From: Eubacterium sp.
GTDB taxonomy: Bacteria; Bacillota_A; Clostridia; Lachnospirales; Lachnospiraceae
Direction of reading: 5' to 3'
DNA length: 52,243 bases
Assembly: GCA_023663915.1 (NCBI GenBank)
Contig: JAMPGN010000004.1
Location: forward strand, 1 to 52,243
This document shows positions 5,467 to 13,610 of this stretch, piece by piece (the first letter of the stretch is position 1; each line of letters opens with the position of its first letter). Below the pieces are notes generated by a model that did no database searches, had not been told where the DNA came from, and saw only the letters and a list, made by a program, of their open reading frames with translations. Made by a program: the position numbers and the translations under genes.

Positions 5467-8424
5467 ATGTTGAAAAAAATGAAAAAACACCAACGGATGC
5501 TGCTAAGCATTCTAATCATTCTCTGTATGGGGATCATCCTTGCCGGCGGTGTTCTTTACCTTAGGACACTGCAGGACTCTTTGAGTAACAATGCTATCCA
5601 GAGCGTAATCAGTGCGACCGTACAGCAGCGGCAGTCCTTTGATGAGTTCATCATCCGGGATCGCGAACAGTTGTACGGCTATGCCGACTATTTCTCCGAG
5701 CACAGTCACGGCACTCCGGAGGATCTTCAGCAGTTACTAACACTGTTTAAAGGAACCGATGCGGAATGCATCGTAACATGTCTCGACGAGGGTTGGACTT
5801 GCGGCAGTCTGCACAGCGATATCCTTCAGTTGGATGAAGAAACGTTAGACATCTACCGCAATCTTCCCGCCAGCGGTGTCCGCGATAATTATATCGGAAT
5901 TTTCTCCGATGCACCCAAATTCAGCTATTACGAAACGTTCACTTTTCATTCCGGTCATAAAGGATTTATCCAGAAAGAATATAACCGCAGCAAGATTTTG
6001 GAGACCTTCACGCTCTCCCTCTATGACGGCAGGGGGTATGGTTATCTTTTGAACCAACAGGGAGATATTCTCCTGCGCTCCGTTCCGAATACCAGCGGCA
6101 CTGTTTATAGCAATGTTTTCGATGCGCTCACCGATACCCACAGTGCGCAGAAAGACATCGACACTCTAGCAGCGGCGCTGAATGCACGGGAAACCGGCAG
6201 TATTACCTTTCAAGGAGACAATGGCAGATTCATTTATACCTATACTCCGCTGGAAAGTGTAAACGACTGGTATATGCTTTCCATCGTCCCATTGGATGCC
6301 ATCAACGCCGAGACAGAAGGAATCCTGCAATACAGCCAGATGTCACTGATCATCCTGGTTGTGATTGTGTTTATCTGCGTTATGTTCGCTCTGCTGGTTC
6401 GGCGTACACAGCGTGATATGCAGGCAAAGGATAACGAAATCGCCTATCAGGAACAGCTTTTTGATATCTTCGCTACATACCTTTCCAACAATACCAACGA
6501 TGTGTACCTGATGCTGGATCATGAGACTCATAACCTTGAGTATATCAGCCCAAATGCGGAAAGAGTGATGGGTGTCAAACCTGAGGAACTGATCGACTAC
6601 ATTCATTCCTCCGACTTAGCCAGAGATCCCGATGAAACACAGGAATATTATGCCAAAGTAATGGATTTAGGGTCTGACAACGCCTCGTTGACGCGGAATA
6701 CCGAGCGGATTGACCCCCGGACCGGCGAGCGCAAATATTATCTGGAAACTGCCTACTGCACGACTATTCAGGGGCAGATGAAATGGGTTTCCTATATTTC
6801 TGACCGAACCAACGAACGCAAGACACAGGATTCTCTTGCAGAAGCCCTGGAGATGGCACAGACCGCTAATAAAGCCAAAACCGCTTTTCTCAGCAATGTC
6901 AGCCACGACATACGCACTCCGATGAACGCCATCACGGGATTTTTATCTCTTATCAAAGAAGAGGATATCCCCGAAGCGGTGAAAGATTATGTCCAGCGTA
7001 TTGACGCCGCCAGCCAACACCTGCTAGGGCTGATTAATGATGTACTGGATATGAATAAGATCGAGAGCGGCAACACCACCCTGAGTATCTCAGAAATGGA
7101 TATGGCAGAAATCATCGAAGAGATTAACACGATCATTCGTCCCCAGGCAAAAGCGAAGAACCAGACTTTTGATATTTTTGTCTCACATCTGGAAGACGAA
7201 TTTCTGTTAGGGGATAAAATGCGGATTAACCAGATTTTGATCAACCTACTGTCCAACGCCGTAAAATATACCCCAAATGGTGGAACGATTCAGCTTCGGG
7301 TGGAAGAATTGTCACAGATTGTCACCACTTACAGACATCTGCGCTTCACGGTAAGCGATAACGGACTCGGCATGAGCGAGGAATACCAGAAAGTGATTTT
7401 TGAACCTTTTACCAGGGAAGAAACGAAGATTACCCATGAGATTCAAGGCACCGGCCTAGGCATGGCGATCACCAGGAGCCTGGTAGAATTAATGGGCGGT
7501 GTCATTCATGTGGAAAGCGCACAGGGCAAGGGCAGCACCTTCACGATCGATCTGGAACTGCGTATCCAGCAAAAAGAAGAGGAAGATCCCGGATTCTGGA
7601 ATGACCATAAGGTATCCCGAATGATTGTGACGGATGACGAAGAGGAAGTCTGTCTCAACATTGTCAAGGTTATGTCCAAAGTAGGTGTATCCACAGACTA
7701 CGCTACCGATGGTGAAACCGCTGTCCGCATGATGAGGGAACGCCGCGAGGCGGGCATTCCATACGATTTGATTCTGTTAGACTGGCAGATGCCTAATCTG
7801 AACGGTCTGGAAACTGCGCGTCTCATCCGCCAGAATTATTCGGACAAAATTCCCATTCTTCTTCTCAGCGCCTATGATTGGAGCGAGATCGAGAATGAGG
7901 CAATCGAAATAGGCATCAGTCATTTCATGCCGAAACCATTCTTTATGAGTACTTTCAAGGACACGATTCGTCGAGTGATGGGTGTCCAGAAGAAGGAGCA
8001 GATCCGTCACGCAGATGTTGTGCGGGGCAAAAAGATTCTGGTGGTCGATGACATCGACACCAACCGGATGATCCTAGTCAAAATACTCAGTTCCTTAGGC
8101 GCCGTCTGCGATACTGTCACCAACGGGCAAGAGGCGGTGGACGCTTTTGAAAAATCCCAGCCAGGCGACTATGACCTGATTCTCATGGATGTGCAGATGC
8201 CCGTGATGAATGGTTACGATGCCACCCGCGCTATCCGAAACAGCAGCAGTCCTTCGGCAAAGACTATCCCCATCATTGCCATGACCGCCAACGCCTTTGT
8301 GGATGATGTGCGGGAAGCGCTTGAAGCCGGCATGGATGCTCATATTGCCAAACCAGTGCAGCTTGATAAACTGAAAACCACTATCCAACAGGTGTTGGAC
8401 AGCCGGCAGGGACAGACTAACTAA
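5467..8424 (+). CDS. Membrane hybrid histidine kinase with two receiver domains
   Basis: A 985-residue sensor kinase. Membrane helices at about 10-32 and 288-311 enclose a roughly 250-residue extracellular sensor, probably dCache-like. A PAS-like domain follows (about 330-455), then HisKA with phospho-acceptor His480 in SHDIRTPMNAITGF, then HATPase with N-box Asn597 and boxes DNGLGMS and GTGLGM. Two receivers follow, with phospho-acceptors Asp772 (LLDWQMP) and Asp908 (LMDVQMP). There is no HPt or DNA-binding domain, so the output must pass to separate proteins or stop at the receivers. No partner regulator is encoded beside it. The ligand cannot be told from the sequence. Codon use is more GC-rich than in the flanking ATPase and sigma genes. 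Confidence 0.93.
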   Translation: MLKKMKKHQRMLLSILIILCMGIILAGGVLYLRTLQDSLSNNAIQSVISATVQQRQSFDEFIIRDREQLYGYADYFSEHSHGTPEDLQQLLTLFKGTDAECIVTCLDEGWTCGSLHSDILQLDEETLDIYRNLPASGVRDNYIGIFSDAPKFSYYETFTFHSGHKGFIQKEYNRSKILETFTLSLYDGRGYGYLLNQQGDILLRSVPNTSGTVYSNVFDALTDTHSAQKDIDTLAAALNARETGSITFQGDNGRFIYTYTPLESVNDWYMLSIVPLDAINAETEGILQYSQMSLIILVVIVFICVMFALLVRRTQRDMQAKDNEIAYQEQLFDIFATYLSNNTNDVYLMLDHETHNLEYISPNAERVMGVKPEELIDYIHSSDLARDPDETQEYYAKVMDLGSDNASLTRNTERIDPRTGERKYYLETAYCTTIQGQMKWVSYISDRTNERKTQDSLAEALEMAQTANKAKTAFLSNVSHDIRTPMNAITGFLSLIKEEDIPEAVKDYVQRIDAASQHLLGLINDVLDMNKIESGNTTLSISEMDMAEIIEEINTIIRPQAKAKNQTFDIFVSHLEDEFLLGDKMRINQILINLLSNAVKYTPNGGTIQLRVEELSQIVTTYRHLRFTVSDNGLGMSEEYQKVIFEPFTREETKITHEIQGTGLGMAITRSLVELMGGVIHVESAQGKGSTFTIDLELRIQQKEEEDPGFWNDHKVSRMIVTDDEEEVCLNIVKVMSKVGVSTDYATDGETAVRMMRERREAGIPYDLILLDWQMPNLNGLETARLIRQNYSDKIPILLLSAYDWSEIENEAIEIGISHFMPKPFFMSTFKDTIRRVMGVQKKEQIRHADVVRGKKILVVDDIDTNRMILVKILSSLGAVCDTVTNGQEAVDAFEKSQPGDYDLILMDVQMPVMNGYDATRAIRNSSSPSAKTIPIIAMTANAFVDDVREALEAGMDAHIAKPVQLDKLKTTIQQVLDSRQGQTN

Positions 8425-8487
8425 AAAGACCCAAAACACTGAACTCATGGGAAAACACGAGTATTACACTCTCAGACGTTCCTCAAT

Positions 8488-8523
8488 GGATGTCAGCGCA
8501 ATTTAATACTTTGCCTGGCATCC
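8488..8523. terminator. Hairpin between convergent genes, possible terminator
   Basis: GGATGTCAG(C)GCAA at 8488-8501 pairs with TTGCCTGGCATCC at 8511-8523, giving 13 bp with one bulge and one G-U pair. It ends just before the stop of the convergent ROK gene. Neither side has a strong T run, so termination efficiency is uncertain. Confidence 0.55.
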
Positions 8524-8526
8524 ATA

Positions 8527-9399
8527 TTAAACGGTTGTCATCAGTCCAAGCTTTATTGCTCCCATAATTCCTGGATTTTCTCCCAATGCTGGCGGCACTA
8601 TGTAATCCTCTATAGACTCTTTCAACATTTCATGCGAAATATAATTATTCAATAATCGCTTTACTTCTTTTCTAACCAATGCAAACAAATTTCTCTGATG
8701 CATGACACCTCCCCACAAAATAATCTTTTGAGGTGAATATGCAAGTATATAATTTACAATCGCCTGTGCGATATAATATGCTTCGAGTTTCCACACTTCT
8801 TCCCGGTCTGCCAATTCAACAGCCTTCTTTCCCCATCTTGCTTCAATCGCAGGACCTGATGCTAATCCTTCCACACAATTCTTGTGAAAAGGACAGCATC
8901 CCTCATAGAAATCTTCGGAATGTTTGGCAAGTAAAATATGTCCCGCTTCCGGATGGACCAATCCATGCAATAATGCTCCATTTAAATAAACACCAACGCC
9001 TACCCCTGTTCCTACCGTAATGTAAATGGCATTTTCCATCCCTTGCGCCGCACCCCATGTTACTTCGCCTAAAACTGCACCATTGACATCCGTGTCAAAT
9101 CCGACCGGTATCTCCAGCGCTGTCTCAAATGTTCCTACCACATTACAATTTTCCCATCCCTTTTTCGGTGTCTTTGTAATATAACCATATGTCTTTGACT
9201 GCCTGTTTAAATCAATCGGTCCAAAACATCCAATTCCAAGCGCTTTTATATCCCATGGCTTAAAATATTGGAGTAAATTATCAAACGTTTCTTTCGGCTG
9301 TCCGGTTGGGAATATCATTTTATCTATAATGGTTCCATTCTCATCCCCAATCGCACAGACCATTTTGGTGCCTCCGGCTTCAATGCCTCCAATCATCAT
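8527..9399 (-). CDS. ROK-family sugar kinase, probably fructokinase
   Basis: A 290-residue ROK kinase. The N-terminal phosphate loop is GGIEAGGTKMV (about 4-14). The catalytic Asp104 is in DVNGAVLGE. The ROK zinc site is HPEAGH with His154 plus Cys168/Cys169, His172 and Cys175 (GCCPFHKNC). Length and CVEGLASGPAIEARWG fit the ScrK/GmuE-type fructokinases, which phosphorylate fructose with ATP in the cytosol. Glucokinase or mannokinase activity cannot be excluded. AGGAGG lies 9 bases before the first of two consecutive ATG codons. It stands alone; no sugar transporter is adjacent, and the nearest sugar genes are at 17.7-24.5 kb. Confidence 0.88.
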   Translation of the reverse strand: MMIGGIEAGGTKMVCAIGDENGTIIDKMIFPTGQPKETFDNLLQYFKPWDIKALGIGCFGPIDLNRQSKTYGYITKTPKKGWENCNVVGTFETALEIPVGFDTDVNGAVLGEVTWGAAQGMENAIYITVGTGVGVGVYLNGALLHGLVHPEAGHILLAKHSEDFYEGCCPFHKNCVEGLASGPAIEARWGKKAVELADREEVWKLEAYYIAQAIVNYILAYSPQKIILWGGVMHQRNLFALVRKEVKRLLNNYISHEMLKESIEDYIVPPALGENPGIMGAIKLGLMTTV

Positions 9400-9613
9400 A
9401 CCAACTTTCCTCCTATACCAATTTTCGTTTACCAGATCAATATTCCTGTCAATTTATAGAGCGCCTCAATAAAAAAGTAATCTGCTAACATTTCTCTGAA
9501 AGTTCCCGACGTCTTTTCCTAACCGGACATGTAGTGTCAAGTGTAGTATACTGGAATCAAATATAATTTTCTATCCATGATAGTATATTTTATTTTATCA
9601 CGCGCATACTATA

Positions 9614-9704
9614 TTTTGCAAAAACTTTATAATTTATATAACTTTTTGCATTTCTAATGCAAAAACTTTGCATTTTCAAATACTTATTGTATAATATTTG
9701 CAAA
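9614..9704 (+). promoter_or_regulatory. Promoter with TTTGCA/TGCAAA operator-like repeats
   Basis: A perfect inverted repeat, AATGCAAA-AAC-TTTGCATT (9656-9674), overlaps the -35 region (TTGCAT 9668-9673). A 16-base spacer leads to -10 TATAAT (9690-9695). Further motifs are TTTTGCA at 9614-9620 and 9644-9650, and the palindrome TTTGCAAA at 9697-9704 just before the ribosome binding site. This arrangement suggests a repressor acting on the downstream ATPase gene. The rest of the 9400-9717 gap is AT-rich, with nothing else recognised except a possible TTGACA (9447-9452, minus) for the ROK gene. Confidence 0.6.
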
Positions 9705-9717
9705 GGTAGGTGGATAT

Positions 9718-10918
9718 ATGATAGCAAGAAACGAATATTTAGAAAATATAATCAGTTTTCGGGATAAGCATCTGATCAAAGTCGTAACCGGAATACGCCG
9801 CTGCGGAAAATCCACATTATTTGAACTTTATCAGGAATATCTTTTGCAAAATGGTATACAGCCTGAGCAGATTATAGCATACAATCTCGAAGCAGGCGAA
9901 TACACCGATATCGAAGACAGCAAAACCTTATTCAAATTAATTAATGAACGACTTCAACCCGACAAAATGAATTATATCTTTCTGGACGAAGTACAGCGCG
10001 TAACCGATTTCCAGAAAGCCGTAGATTCACTTTTTATCAAAAAAAATTGCGATGTCTACATCACCGGCTCCAATGCCTACCTGTTATCCGGTGAACTCGC
10101 CACGCTCCTATCGGGACGTTATGTGGAAATTAAAATGCTGCCGCTCTCCTTCAAAGAATTTGTATCCGCTCATGCGGCAGACAGCAACCTAAACCAGCTC
10201 TACCAGGACTATATCCATAATAGTTCTTTTCCATATGCCCTGGAACTTACAAGACCCAAGGATATCCGCCAATATCTTGAAGCAATCTACGACTCGATTG
10301 TCTTAAAGGATATTATATCCCACCGGCGTATTCCCGACGTAGATATGTTGAAAAGTGTCACGCGATTTCTGTTTGACAACATCGGCAACTTATGCTCCAC
10401 AAAAAAAAATTGCCGACACCATGACAAGCGCCGGGCGGAAAATTGCAGTCCATACAGTAGAAAAATACTTGGAGGCACTAACCGAAAGTTTCATTTTCTA
10501 TCAGGTTGGACGTTATGATATCAAAGGCAAACAATATTTAAAGACCGGAGACAAATACTATGCTGCCGACCTCGGATTGCGCTACACTATCCTTGGCAAC
10601 AAGAAAGCCGACGATGGACATATTCTGGAAAATATCGTTTACTTAGAACTTCTTCGTCGGGGATACGATGTCTATATCGGTAAAATAGGAAACACAGAAG
10701 TTGACTTTATCGCAATCGGTGAAGAGGGGGAAGAATATTATCAAGTCGCATACACCATAATCGATGCGGACGGTAAAACGTTGGAACGCGAGTTATCACC
10801 ACTCAACGCCATCAAAGACCACAATCCAAAATATCTTCTGACAATGGATTATGGCTCGATGGTTTCCCATAATGGAATTAAGCAGATCAATGCCCTAGAA
10901 TGGCTTATCAGAAAATAA
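9718..10918 (+). pseudogene. DUF4143-type AAA ATPase, frameshifted at a poly-A run
   Basis: The first frame has Walker A GIRRCGKSTL (about 22-31), Walker B NYIFLDEVQR (about 90-99) and the sensor TGSNAYLLSGELATLLSGRY. It continues to KSVTRFLFDNIGNLCSTKK, where a run of nine A (10401-10409) shifts the frame. The frame one base further on continues exactly where the family does (IADTMTSAGRKIAVHTVEKYLEALTE, shown here in part: IADTMTSAGRKI), through YYAADLGLRYTILG and the restriction-nuclease-like motif EVDFIA, to 10918. With eight A the product would be 399 residues, the normal length. As written, the protein stops at 10518. AAAGGTAGGTGG precedes the ATG. It may be a true frameshift, a phase-variable tract or a base-calling error. 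Confidence 0.8.
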
Positions 10919-10926
10919 TCTCCAGG

Positions 10927-11631
10927 CTAACTCGTCAATCCCATCACCTCATCTACCGGGAGCGCCAGAACGATTCCGCGTGCGTCTGTCCCCAAACCGC
11001 ACACACTCGTGATCGCCGCCATTGTCTCACTCTTTTTGTCTCTCGGAACGACAATCATAACAAAATCCTGTTCTTCCTGCATGGAAATGCCGAAGTGATG
11101 GCTTACCTGTTCCGAACTGCGCCTGCGTCCCTTCATGACTGTACCGCCCTTCGCTCCTGCATTTCTTGCCGCATCTACTACGTCATCGCTATAACCGCTC
11201 GCCACGGAAACCCAGATCACTGCATACTCTGACTTCTCTTTCATCTCTTCTTCATCCCCTTTCAGCGCCTCCTTCATCTCATCCCGCGCCGCATCATTTA
11301 AGATCTGTAAAACATGACTCTGACATCCACTCACCGGAATCGTAATGGCTATACCGCCGCCCCTGTGCCGGAAAGAAAGCTGCCTGTTCATCGTCTCAAA
11401 CAAAGGCTGCACCTGGGACTTCGCAAGTAACGTCGCCGTCAGAAGCCTTGTCGTCCCACGCAAGCCGAAAATATCCATCATTTCCGAGGGTGCCGTTCCT
11501 TTGCCCCTGAACTGGAAACACAGAGGAGCATTCATGGAATCCAGAATTTCCTCTAACTTTTTCTGATCTTCCTCCCGCGTGATCGTAATGACCAGTCGCG
11601 GAATAATCTGCTGATTCCTTCGATCTGCCAT
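10927..11631 (-). CDS. Double PII-like domain protein, partner of DUF1538 protein
   Basis: A 234-residue cytosolic protein. The second half (about 125-230) reads like a PII signal protein: GYSDDVVDAARNAGAKGG, GRRRSSEQVSHHFGI, then DFVMIVVPRDKKSETM and GLGTDARGIVLALPVDEV. The first half (about 10-112) has the same strand pattern with RHRGGGIAITIPVSG, so it is probably a diverged second copy. The frame opens further upstream to 11673. ATG 11631 was chosen because the GGAGGAAGAG just before it lies in the last codons of the DUF1538 gene, giving translational coupling. By analogy with PII-AmtB it may gate or sense for the membrane partner; that is inference. It ends 8 bp from the convergent ATPase stop. 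Confidence 0.75.
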   Translation of the reverse strand: MADRRNQQIIPRLVITITREEDQKKLEEILDSMNAPLCFQFRGKGTAPSEMMDIFGLRGTTRLLTATLLAKSQVQPLFETMNRQLSFRHRGGGIAITIPVSGCQSHVLQILNDAARDEMKEALKGDEEEMKEKSEYAVIWVSVASGYSDDVVDAARNAGAKGGTVMKGRRRSSEQVSHHFGISMQEEQDFVMIVVPRDKKSETMAAITSVCGLGTDARGIVLALPVDEVMGLTS

Positions 11632-11632
11632 A

Positions 11633-13228
11633 TCACTCTTCCTCCAAATCAACGATTTCATCTTCTGATTCACTGCTTACATCGTCCAGATCAATAACTG
11701 TGTCGTCAAAATCAATGATCGTATCCTCAAATTCAACAACCGCATCTTCCGAAATTGCCAGCGCCGGCTGGCGAACTGCTTTTGTTCTGCGCTCATACAC
11801 AAGCCCCATAACCTGTATTGCAATCAACGGTGCAAGCGCAACCAACGCCACGATACCGAAAGCGTCCGTAACCACATTCCCGCCTAACGCCGTACAGGCT
11901 CCCATCGCTAACGGCAGCAGGAACGTAGATGTCATAGGCCCGCTGGCTACACCGCCGGAGTCAAATGCGATACCCACGAAAACCGGCGGCACCAGCCTGC
12001 TCAAAATAAGCGCCAGTGCATATCCCGGAATAACAATCCAGTAAATACTGATACCACTCAAAACACGTGTCATAGAAAGCGCTACCGCACATGCGACACC
12101 GATCGACATGGATGCATTCATCATTTTATAAGAAACCATTCCACCGGTGATTTCTTCTACCTGCTCATTCAAAACCCGGACAGCAGGCTCCGCCTTTACA
12201 ATATAATATCCTATCACAATTCCAATAGGAACTAAAGCCCATTTAAACACGCTGTCTGCAAGTCCTTCACCAAGCAGGCTTCCTACCGGAGCAAATCCGA
12301 CATTCACGCCGGTGAGGAACAGTATAAGCCCGATCACAGTATACCCAAATCCCACAGCCATTCTCTGTACCTGACGTTTCCGGTAACTGCGCGTAAAAAT
12401 CTGAAAGACGAAAAATACCCCGACAACCGGCAGAACACTGCGCAGTACTTCCGCCGCGTAATCGGGCATGGATTTCATAAATTCTTTCGCCACATCCTGC
12501 GTTGTCACAAGCTGGGGAATCTGTACAGCCGTGTAGACCGCCTCCGTAGGGTGGTAAAAAATCCCCAATAGCAACACCATCAGAATCGGTCCCACGCTAC
12601 ACAGCGCAATCAGACCGAAACTGTCATTGCTTCCGTCTTTATCGCTCCTTGCCGCAGAGAGTCCGACACCCATCGCCATGATAAACGGCACCGTCATAGG
12701 TCCGGTTGTCACACCACCCGCATCAAAAGCAACCGCAATAAACTCTGACGGTGAGAAAAAGGACAATAGAAACATAAATATGTATAATCCCGCCAACAAT
12801 ATAGAGAGCTTGATCTTAAACAGAATACGCAGAAGTGCAACCACGGTAAAAACACCCACGCCCGCTGCTACCGTCCAGATCAGCACCATGTTCGGAATCG
12901 CCGCCACCTGATTCGCCAGCACCTGTAGATCCGGCTCCGAGATTGTAATGATCGCTCCCATTAGGAAACAAACAGCCGCCATCATCGAGACGCTCTTAAA
13001 CTTCACCAGCCTGCCGCCGACGCCCTGACCGAGCGGTGTCATCGCCATCTCCGCGCCAAGCTGGAAAAATCCCATTCCCACAATCAATAGGATCGCACCC
13101 ACTAGAAACAGAACCAGCGTGCTGACCGCCATAGGCACTAAAGTGATACTCAGCACAAGCACAATCAGCGTAATTGGCAACACGCTTGAAAGGGATTCTC
13201 TGATTTTTTCTTTTAATTTTTCATTCAT
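11633..13228 (-). CDS. DUF1538 multi-pass membrane protein (putative transporter)
   Basis: About 531 residues with some 12-14 predicted membrane helices in two homologous halves. The half-repeats show FDAGGVTTGPMTVPFIMAMG in the first half and FDSGGVASGPMTSTFLLPLA in the second, and a matching pair ISEPDLQVLANQV and AEPAVRVLNEQVEEI. This is the DUF1538 family, whose substrate is unknown. The last 40 residues are cytosolic and very acidic (runs of D and E), a possible docking tail for the PII-like protein encoded next. ATG 13228 is preferred; a TTG at 13252 is an alternative, as GGAAGGGAG sits between them. Inverted-repeat architecture of this kind is usual in secondary transporters. Confidence 0.85.
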   Translation of the reverse strand: MNEKLKEKIRESLSSVLPITLIVLVLSITLVPMAVSTLVLFLVGAILLIVGMGFFQLGAEMAMTPLGQGVGGRLVKFKSVSMMAAVCFLMGAIITISEPDLQVLANQVAAIPNMVLIWTVAAGVGVFTVVALLRILFKIKLSILLAGLYIFMFLLSFFSPSEFIAVAFDAGGVTTGPMTVPFIMAMGVGLSAARSDKDGSNDSFGLIALCSVGPILMVLLLGIFYHPTEAVYTAVQIPQLVTTQDVAKEFMKSMPDYAAEVLRSVLPVVGVFFVFQIFTRSYRKRQVQRMAVGFGYTVIGLILFLTGVNVGFAPVGSLLGEGLADSVFKWALVPIGIVIGYYIVKAEPAVRVLNEQVEEITGGMVSYKMMNASMSIGVACAVALSMTRVLSGISIYWIVIPGYALALILSRLVPPVFVGIAFDSGGVASGPMTSTFLLPLAMGACTALGGNVVTDAFGIVALVALAPLIAIQVMGLVYERRTKAVRQPALAISEDAVVEFEDTIIDFDDTVIDLDDVSSESEDEIVDLEEE

Positions 13229-13336
13229 CTGATCCGACCATCTCCCTTCCAAAACAATGTATGTAGATATCTTACCGTATATTAATAAATAATGAAATGG
13301 AAATGCACGCTAAGAATTTGTTAAACATAAAAATAA

Positions 13337-13367
13337 GAGCAGGGAAAAGTTCTCCTTTTCTCTGCCC
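13337..13367 (-). terminator. Intrinsic terminator of the small membrane peptide gene
   Basis: A 13-bp stem (13337-13349 with 13355-13367, two G-U pairs) has a 5-base loop. On the minus strand it is followed by TTATTTTTATGTTT. It lies about 40 bp after the stop of the 38-residue frame, so that frame forms its own short transcription unit. Confidence 0.8.
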
Positions 13368-13406
13368 TCGCTTCGTCTTCCTTAACCAATCGAAATATGA
13401 TACTGC

Positions 13407-13523
13407 CTATTCGTCCTCCCCAATATCCTGAGCTGCCGCAATCGCAGAAACCACCGAAGACACAACCGCAATCACCACGGGAATAATGACAACTATCAAG
13501 CCGCCCGCTAATAATAAAAACAT
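13407..13523 (-). CDS. Small hydrophobic membrane peptide (38 residues)
   Basis: A short frame with an ideal ribosome binding site (AGGAGGTG, 7 bases before ATG) encodes one membrane helix, starting MFLLLAGGLIVVIIPVVI, followed by an Ala/Ser/Val helix and the acidic tail QDIGEDE. A strong terminator follows. It sits between the DUF1538 gene and the ABC exporter, all on the minus strand. I do not recognise a family. Possibilities are a small regulator or subunit of a neighbouring transporter, or a type I toxin-like peptide. No antisense RNA promoter was seen to support the latter. Confidence 0.65.
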   Translation of the reverse strand: MFLLLAGGLIVVIIPVVIAVVSSVVSAIAAAQDIGEDE

Positions 13524-13610
13524 AACAACTCACCTCCTACACATCTGCTAACTGATATTTATTGTACACGCAATGGACTTGCTTTGCAACTGGTTTGTTT
13601 CCAATTTTCC

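Noticed and set aside
10401..10410. Programmed -1 frameshifting at the A9 run in the ATPase gene
   Set aside because: Restoring the frame needs a +1 (or -2) shift, and no downstream stimulatory structure was seen; a tract-length change or an error is simpler.
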